From an uncultured Eggerthellaceae bacterium (GTDB lineage Bacteria; Actinomycetota; Coriobacteriia; Coriobacteriales; Eggerthellaceae): 54,652 bases of DNA. A model generated the notes under the pieces. That model was not told the origin of the DNA. It did no database searches and saw only the letters and a list, made by a program, of their open reading frames with translations. The stretch covers positions 1 through 54,652 of the forward strand of contig CAKTVK010000002.1 of assembly GCA_934623455.1 (NCBI GenBank), in the 5' to 3' direction. Below, piece after piece: positions 49,659 to 54,652 of the stretch. The translations under genes were made by a program, and so were the position numbers. Position 1 is the stretch's first letter. Every line of letters begins with the position of its first letter.

Positions 49659-49777
49659 GCTACTTGCTGGATTTCGCTTCCAAGGCGCGTTAGCGAGTTC
49701 CTTGATGCAGGGTGCGCGCATTGCACGATGCATTGCATTAAGGAACTTGCTAAACACGGTCCATGGTGGCAAGTAGC
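49659..49777. repeat. Long imperfect inverted repeat (hairpin 3)
   Basis: Outer arms GCTACTTGC/GCAAGTAGC and an inner block AGCGAGTTCCTTGATGCA (49692-49709) pairing with TGCATTAAGGAACTTGCT (49734-49751) with few mismatches. Together with 49464-49600 it fills the 390-base gap between the methyltransferase and the toxin fragment. Confidence 0.7.
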
Positions 49778-49797
49778 ATAGCGCTGGGGTTCCCGCA

Positions 49798-50262
49798 ATG
49801 CGAGGCAACGATAGTGGATACACAACAAACGGAGGGATATCGGGCCAGTCCAGCATCGACTCTCTCGGGCAGTCACTTGCAGCCAACGAAGCTGAAAACA
49901 GCTTGTCTTCGACGATGCCGAACTGCTCCGCCGCAATCACCCCAATGGATAAGTTCGAACGCTATTCGCTCAATCCCGACAATCCGCAAAACGGAGGCAA
50001 GGCTGAAGCGTACGAACGAGCGTTAGGCTACACAAAGGCCAACGCCGGCGAACTTCGCGATAAAATACACGAGGCGGTAGCATCCGGCAGCTCAAAACCT
50101 TATGAGGTTACGCAAAGCGAATATGGCACTAAGTATAAATACCGCATCCCGATTACCGGTCCCAACGGCAAGACCAAAAACGTGATTGCCGTTTACCAGA
50201 TTGATAAGGGAGGTGCCACTCCTAGAATGGTAACCAATTACATTGAAAGGAAGAAAAAATGA
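49798..50262 (+). CDS. Orphan toxin C-terminal domain (DUF6883-like)
   Basis: Up to 154 residues; the recognisable domain begins near residue 52 (YSLNPDNPQNGGKAEAYERA, LGYTKANAGEL, YKYRIPITGPNGKTKN, PRMVTNYIE), the pattern of DUF6883, a C-terminal module of polymorphic toxins. Neither ATG 49798 nor ATG 49945 has a ribosome site, and no secretion or pre-toxin domain is in front, so this is likely the detached end of a large effector. It overlaps the immunity-type gene by 4 bases. Toxic activity unknown. Confidence 0.6.
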   Translation: MRGNDSGYTTNGGISGQSSIDSLGQSLAANEAENSLSSTMPNCSAAITPMDKFERYSLNPDNPQNGGKAEAYERALGYTKANAGELRDKIHEAVASGSSKPYEVTQSEYGTKYKYRIPITGPNGKTKNVIAVYQIDKGGATPRMVTNYIERKKK

Positions 50263-50444
50263 TTAAAGAATACGAACGCGTGAGAACCCTTGTAGAAAAG
50301 GAAGCATTCCCTATTGGCTCTATCGGCGTGGTTGTGAGCATCTATGGCAATGGCCCAGGATGCGAAGTTGAGATTTGGGATGAGGACGATTATCCCGTCG
50401 ATGTTGTTACTTTCGATATATCCGAACTCGAAGTACTTGATTAA
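50259..50444 (+). CDS. DUF4926-like immunity protein
   Basis: 61 acidic residues with AAAGGAAG upstream. YERVRTLVEKEAFPIGSIGVVVSIY and CEVEIWDEDDYPVDVVTFDI form the small beta-barrel of DUF4926, the usual partner of DUF6883-type toxin ends. Translationally coupled to the toxin fragment (ATGA overlap). Confidence 0.72.
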   Translation: MIKEYERVRTLVEKEAFPIGSIGVVVSIYGNGPGCEVEIWDEDDYPVDVVTFDISELEVLD

Positions 50445-50451
50445 CTGTTCG

Positions 50452-50481
50452 ATGGCCTGGGGGGACCTCCCCCCCAGGCCA
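50452..50481 (+). terminator. Hairpin after the immunity gene
   Basis: Perfect 13-bp stem ATGGCCTGGGGGG/CCCCCCAGGCCAT with loop ACCT, 7 bases after the stop. No T-tract follows, yet the stem is very strong. Confidence 0.7.
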
Positions 50482-50692
50482 TTTGCGATAAACGTGAATT
50501 ATCTACGCGTATGCATAATTCGTGTAGTCGAGTTACTGAGCCACTGTCCTTTCTGCGTCCGCCGTTGTTGACTCCCACAATCGATGCCTCGCGAGCACCA
50601 ATATGTTGTCTAATTCCCAGAAATCAGCGCTTCCTTAGGGCTTAGCAGCCCTGCGAAATCGCATCTCGACGCATCCTTGCCCGCGATTCCTG

Positions 50693-50929
50693 CATGTTGT
50701 TGAATTTTGGGCTCCAAATTCGAAGTTGATGCAGGTTGGAAGTAGGTGGAAACGCTAAAATCAAGGAAAAACCCGCTCATCTGGAGTAGCGATTACAACA
50801 GGCTCAGCAAAAGCCCAGGTCAGCGTCATGTTGAAAAAACGTGCTGCTCGGAAGCCCTAAATATCGGAGTACCGACCTACTTCCAACCTGCATCAACTTC
50901 GAATTAGAGGCCGTTTTTTCAACAACATG
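50693..50929. repeat. 237-bp inverted-repeat element, copy 4 (different interior)
   Basis: Terminal arms CATGTTGTTGAATTTTGGGC... and ...TTTTTTCAACAACATG match copies 1-3, and the length is identical to copies 2 and 3 (237), but the ~130-base interior is unrelated to them. A second subfamily using the same ends. Confidence 0.85.
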
Positions 50930-51112
50930 CCTAAATTCAACCAATTCAGAAGCGTTTTTCGGGAAAAGAGACACACTGGCTTCAACAGAAAACGCAGAGG
51001 CTACGTTTTCCCAGGCAGGAAAAGCAAGTAACAGAACAAACGTTCTATCGATGTGGTAAAATGGCACCATTGAACACGGGAAGTCGCTATTCTCAGGCGA
51101 AAGGAGGCGCAC

Positions 51113-52198
51113 ATGCTGTACCAGCTCATGAATAAAGATGTAGTTGTTGCTACGTATAAAGAAGAAAAGGACTTCGATAACTACACCTATGCCGAAATCG
51201 AGAGATTCAATGACTATCTCCCCTTTGGCTTTTTGACAATGGACGACTGGATTGACGGTCGTCAAATCGCAAAGCATCGCGCCTCTATTGAAAAACTCAT
51301 GCGTGAACTAGGACTTATCACACGACATGATTTTATTAGCATGGCGCGCTGTCTTTCGCTCACCGATACGTTTTGGATGAAGCGTGAAGACGAAGATTTA
51401 TCATGGGATGAAGTTTCCCTATATACCAATCCTTTCGATAACGTTATTGCGCGCATCGCTTTCGACGACACCAGCATGTGCGGAAGGCAGAACTCCCCTA
51501 CATCACCCGAGTTCGCCACCTCTGGGTCTTTTGCTAAATGCTGGATTCGCGAAGGGGATCAAATTTTCCTGCTCAAGCGAGGCTCCGACGGTTATGTTAA
51601 CGCGGGCTTTGAACCTTACTCGGAAAAGCTTGCATCCGACCTTCTCGCAGCAGCAAGAATCGATCATGTTCCGTATGAAATCGTTCATTATCACGATAAA
51701 CTTGCCTGCAAATGTCCTCTGTTTACCTCGGAAGATATCGGATTCGTTTCGGCACACAGATTCTTCGATAGGCCATTCTCTCTTTCCGAAATGATGAAGT
51801 TCGCTGCAGAGCACAACGCAGAGGAAGCCTTCCGCGAAATGGTTGTCATGGATGCCATTATCGCGAACGTTGACAGACACGCCGGCAATTATGGCTTTAT
51901 AGTTGACAATACAACGGGCGAGATTCTTCGAATGGCCCCCTTATTTGATCAAAACATGGCATGTTTGCCGTTGATGATGGAAACGGATGATTTCGATGCG
52001 TACCTTAACATGATCGGTCCGAAAATTGGCACCGATTTCGTGGCAATCGCGCGTGAAATGCTCACGTCCAGTATCCACGCAAAGCTCATTGAGTTGAAAG
52101 ATTTCGAATATCAAGACCCTGGTTTTGGCTATCCAAAATGGAGGCTCGATGCCGTCAACCGCCTCAAAGACGTCCAAATTAGCGCCATTTTGTCATAA
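51113..52198 (+). CDS. HipA-like kinase without a HipB partner
   Basis: 361 residues. ATSGSFAKCWIREGDQIFLLKRG is a kinase N-lobe/Gly-loop region, VVMDAIIANVDRHAGNYGFI holds the catalytic Asp and metal Asn, and MAPLFDQN is the DFG-like loop, as in HipA C-terminal-domain kinases (CtkA/HipT group). AAAGGAGG precedes the ATG. No HTH antitoxin gene is adjacent, unlike the hipBA pair at 28 kb. The first ~100 residues have no assigned domain. Possibly an orphan toxin or a housekeeping kinase. Confidence 0.78.
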   Translation: MLYQLMNKDVVVATYKEEKDFDNYTYAEIERFNDYLPFGFLTMDDWIDGRQIAKHRASIEKLMRELGLITRHDFISMARCLSLTDTFWMKREDEDLSWDEVSLYTNPFDNVIARIAFDDTSMCGRQNSPTSPEFATSGSFAKCWIREGDQIFLLKRGSDGYVNAGFEPYSEKLASDLLAAARIDHVPYEIVHYHDKLACKCPLFTSEDIGFVSAHRFFDRPFSLSEMMKFAAEHNAEEAFREMVVMDAIIANVDRHAGNYGFIVDNTTGEILRMAPLFDQNMACLPLMMETDDFDAYLNMIGPKIGTDFVAIAREMLTSSIHAKLIELKDFEYQDPGFGYPKWRLDAVNRLKDVQISAILS

Positions 52199-52219
52199 GC
52201 AGAATCTGCACCCGCGCCG

Positions 52220-53635
52220 TTACTTCCACGCCTTATCGCGTTTGGGGTAGCTTGCCCAAGCAATCGCATACGACGCCGCAATACAACATGCCACCAGGAC
52301 AATTGTCACTTGGAATCCAAATTGCTCGGCGGTAACATCCCAAAGCACGCTTGAGAGTCCAATCCCCAAGTCCTGCGCCAACAAAAACAACCCATTAGCC
52401 GCGCCCCATCTATCGGATGGCGTGTTCTTGACCGCAACGGATTGGTTGACCGGCATGGTAAGCCCCAAGCACAAGCCATAAGAAATACCCGAAAGATAGA
52501 AAATCCAGTCATTCACAGCGGCAAAAAACAGCATTGCGGTGGTCACCAAACCGCAGATCACTGCAACGGTGAAAATCTTAATAGGCACAACACGATCCAT
52601 GAAAGCGCCCGACTTCAAACGAACGACAATCATGCTAGCGGCGGCAATGGTGTAGAAAAGACTTGCGCTTCCTACGCCTAGCTCGGTGCCATACAATCCC
52701 ACAAAAAAGATACCAAAACCAAACGTAGGCGAAATCACCATCACGGGCAGAGCGCCCGCAAGCGCGCGGGGTTCGAACAGAGAAGAAAGATTGCCTTGCT
52801 TTGTCGCAGGAGCAGCAACATCGTCTGGCGCCCCGGGCGTGGCATTCAGCGCTTCACTGCGCCCTTCGCGCGTGCTTTCCAATTCTTGCTTGCGCTCGTA
52901 CCGCATACGAAACGCCGATGTTTCCGGCAAAGCCTTAGGCCTGTGTTCGTAGCGAACGAAAAATGCTGCAATCAAGCCAACAATACCGGCAAGCGTAAGA
53001 CCAAGATACAAATTAGAGGCAGAATCGGTTCCTGCAAGATACAGAGCGAACGCGGGCCCAATTGCCATTGCAATTGCCTGACCAAGCCCGTGATACCCAA
53101 TCCCCTCGCCAAGCCTTTCCATGGGAAGCACCTCGGCCGCAGCTGTTGCCGCAGCTGTTGTGGACATGGCAAAACCGATGCCCTGCAAGATTCTACTTAT
53201 CACGAGCGCTTCAACGCCATCGAGCGCAACGGGGATAAAGGCGCCCGCTGTAAGAATCGCAACACCTACGGTAATCACAAGCGAACAACGTCCCTTATCA
53301 ATCAAAGGGCCCACGGTAAGTCGCATAATGGCCGCGGCTGCTGAAAACACCAACGCAAGCACGCCCGACAGCGATTCCCCGTACCCCTTGTGCGAAAGGT
53401 ACACCGATGTTCCGGAGTTAAGCCCCTGCCCAATCACAAAGCACGCAAAGGTAATGAAGATGACAAGCACAAAAACGCCCGTCCAGAGCTTAGGACGGAC
53501 GTCTTCATTTAGGCCGGCCACGTTGAATGCGGTAGATACAGAAGCGCCCCGATGAACAGAATCGGCATTGCCATAAGCCGCAATCGCATCGCTCGCTTCT
53601 TCAGGTTTTTTCTCTACTATTTCCATATCGCCCAT
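52220..53635 (-). CDS. MFS transporter (drug/metabolite exporter type)
   Basis: 471 residues, twelve helices in two halves with a ~60-residue polar central loop. VGPLIDKGRCSLVI after helix 2 and SRILQGIGFAMSTTAAATA in helix 4 are MFS motifs. A ~40-residue acidic N-terminus precedes helix 1. Substrate unknown. It converges with the HipA-like gene, 21 bases apart, with no clear terminator between. Confidence 0.82.
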   Translation of the reverse strand: MGDMEIVEKKPEEASDAIAAYGNADSVHRGASVSTAFNVAGLNEDVRPKLWTGVFVLVIFITFACFVIGQGLNSGTSVYLSHKGYGESLSGVLALVFSAAAAIMRLTVGPLIDKGRCSLVITVGVAILTAGAFIPVALDGVEALVISRILQGIGFAMSTTAAATAAAEVLPMERLGEGIGYHGLGQAIAMAIGPAFALYLAGTDSASNLYLGLTLAGIVGLIAAFFVRYEHRPKALPETSAFRMRYERKQELESTREGRSEALNATPGAPDDVAAPATKQGNLSSLFEPRALAGALPVMVISPTFGFGIFFVGLYGTELGVGSASLFYTIAAASMIVVRLKSGAFMDRVVPIKIFTVAVICGLVTTAMLFFAAVNDWIFYLSGISYGLCLGLTMPVNQSVAVKNTPSDRWGAANGLFLLAQDLGIGLSSVLWDVTAEQFGFQVTIVLVACCIAASYAIAWASYPKRDKAWK

Positions 53636-53746
53636 GATAGTTCATCTTTTTTTCGTTTGTTTGTTGTTTTAAAGCAACCTTAAAACGCCCCAGGGAGAAC
53701 AACGTATTCTACGCTGCGTCTCGCCTCCATATGCAATAGCACCAAC

Positions 53747-54628
53747 TTATCGCTTCACAATCTTTGTTCTCGCTATCTTTTCCTGCCGAGCCGAATCATA
53801 GAACAACTCGCATTCAACCTGCACCAACCCATCATGTACGCTTCTCAAAAACGCGCACAAGTCAGGTGCCTTCTTTTCATGCACGCAGAAAACAACGTCG
53901 CCCAGCTGAGTGCAAACCTCGACATAATCCCCAAGATGAAGGGAATCGTATCCTCCACTTTCTCTTACGGCGCAGTCCTCCCAAACAATTGCCGCAGGAC
54001 ATTCATATTCCCTCAATAAAGAACCGCCGAGCACCCAAAGGCTAAAATTGCCTTCATAGGTATCGCCGCCCATCCACTCGACACGACAATCCGGCTCTCC
54101 TAGCAGCTCGACTATGCGATTCTCATTCCGAAAGGTCTTTTTTTGAATTTTGTATCGAAACCCGGCGGCCTGCCTTTTAAAGAGATCGCGTTCTTCGAGA
54201 AGCTCACGCTCAGTCGTTTCGCCCAGCAAAAACCGAGCTTCAAGAGCTACAAGCCTGCACTCGTCGCCAGCCAACCGGTCCAACCCAAAACCAAAGCCCG
54301 CAGCAACCCTCCTATGCAAAAGACAGTTGCTGTCAACCAGCTTCTTTTGCCAGCTATTCAGAGCCTCATATGGTGTTATCTTTTTCGCGCGGCCTCCATA
54401 ATCCCGCCATAGCTGGACAAACGGCTCCCAGAGAAATCGATCCCATTTGAAGTGGTAAACTCCACAATCGCACTTTCCACCTGCATATTCGAGCGCCGCC
54501 ACAACCCATCGGCTCTCCTCATCCCAGACTTCGAATGAGGTGGCCCGCCATTTTTCACGAGTCTTCTCGAGACTTTCTAGGGAAACGCTGATTAATTCGC
54601 GGCCGACGGCGCGCCGCACGCCGCCCAA
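53747..54628 (-). CDS. Unrecognised protein, probably partial at the right edge
   Basis: At least 293 residues; the frame is still open at the window edge, so the 5' end is uncertain (TTG 54628 is only the first possible start). Rich in Trp, Cys and charged residues, no membrane helix; contains DEESRWVVAALEYAGGKCDC and EVCTQLGDVVFCVHEKKAPD. No family recognised. Stop at 53747, ~110 bases after the divergent MFS start region. Confidence 0.6.
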   Translation of the reverse strand: MGGVRRAVGRELISVSLESLEKTREKWRATSFEVWDEESRWVVAALEYAGGKCDCGVYHFKWDRFLWEPFVQLWRDYGGRAKKITPYEALNSWQKKLVDSNCLLHRRVAAGFGFGLDRLAGDECRLVALEARFLLGETTERELLEERDLFKRQAAGFRYKIQKKTFRNENRIVELLGEPDCRVEWMGGDTYEGNFSLWVLGGSLLREYECPAAIVWEDCAVRESGGYDSLHLGDYVEVCTQLGDVVFCVHEKKAPDLCAFLRSVHDGLVQVECELFYDSARQEKIARTKIVKR

Positions 54629-54652
54629 TCTGCCATCCGGCCTGCGGAAATG

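Overview
The window looks like a chromosomal segment of an anaerobic gut actinobacterium of the class Coriobacteriia, most likely family Eggerthellaceae (Slackia/Eggerthella-like). This is inferred from three things: the many secreted flavin, molybdopterin and multiheme redox enzymes; a LuxR-type regulator with a polytopic membrane N-terminus; and an LPXTG-like wall anchor. No rRNA, tRNA or cas gene was found, so the placement is an inference.

Layout. 0.4-7.1 kb is a defence island: McrB (with an EVE-like domain)/McrC, a possible 52-residue membrane protein, an AbiEi/AbiEii toxin-antitoxin pair, a hypothetical gene and a DUF3786 gene. 7.4-13.5 kb is a low-density accessory region. It holds small minus-strand genes that look like orphan immunity genes and toxin ends, and an ADP-ribosylglycohydrolase. 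It also holds three full copies of a 237-238 bp inverted-repeat element, and six (perhaps more) solitary copies of a sequence that looks like a type I-E CRISPR repeat, all in one orientation. 13.6-17.4 kb is a minus-strand respiratory operon (multiheme cytochrome, FMN-binding lipoprotein, Tat-exported FAD reductase, membrane protein) divergent from a TetR regulator. 18.5-21.5 kb holds a membrane-bound MerR-type regulator and an aquaglyceroporin/ArsM-like methyltransferase pair. 21.8-26.9 kb is a molybdopterin oxidoreductase operon (catalytic subunit, FeS subunit, TorD chaperone, DUF4405 membrane protein with a CxxCH tail), followed by a lipoprotein and a HipBA pair.

29.6-43.5 kb is the metabolic core. 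A LuxR-family membrane regulator precedes fixABCX (minus strand). Divergent from these run caiD, an MFS transporter, caiA, caiB, caiC and a YaaU-like MFS transporter (plus strand). Together they resemble the carnitine/crotonobetaine reduction pathway of enterobacteria, with electrons fed to CaiA by FixABCX, but without CaiT or CaiE. Nearly every gap in the plus-strand operon carries a strong hairpin.

43.8-54.6 kb is mixed: a wall-anchored surface protein, a GMP synthase lacking the glutaminase domain, a tail-to-tail restriction-modification pair, a run of large hairpins, an orphan DUF6883-type toxin end with a DUF4926-type partner, a fourth inverted-repeat element, a lone HipA-like kinase, an MFS transporter and a partial gene at the right edge.

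The most unusual signal is the set of solitary CRISPR-repeat-like sequences placed between fragments of toxin/immunity genes and linked to duplicated flanks of the inverted-repeat element.
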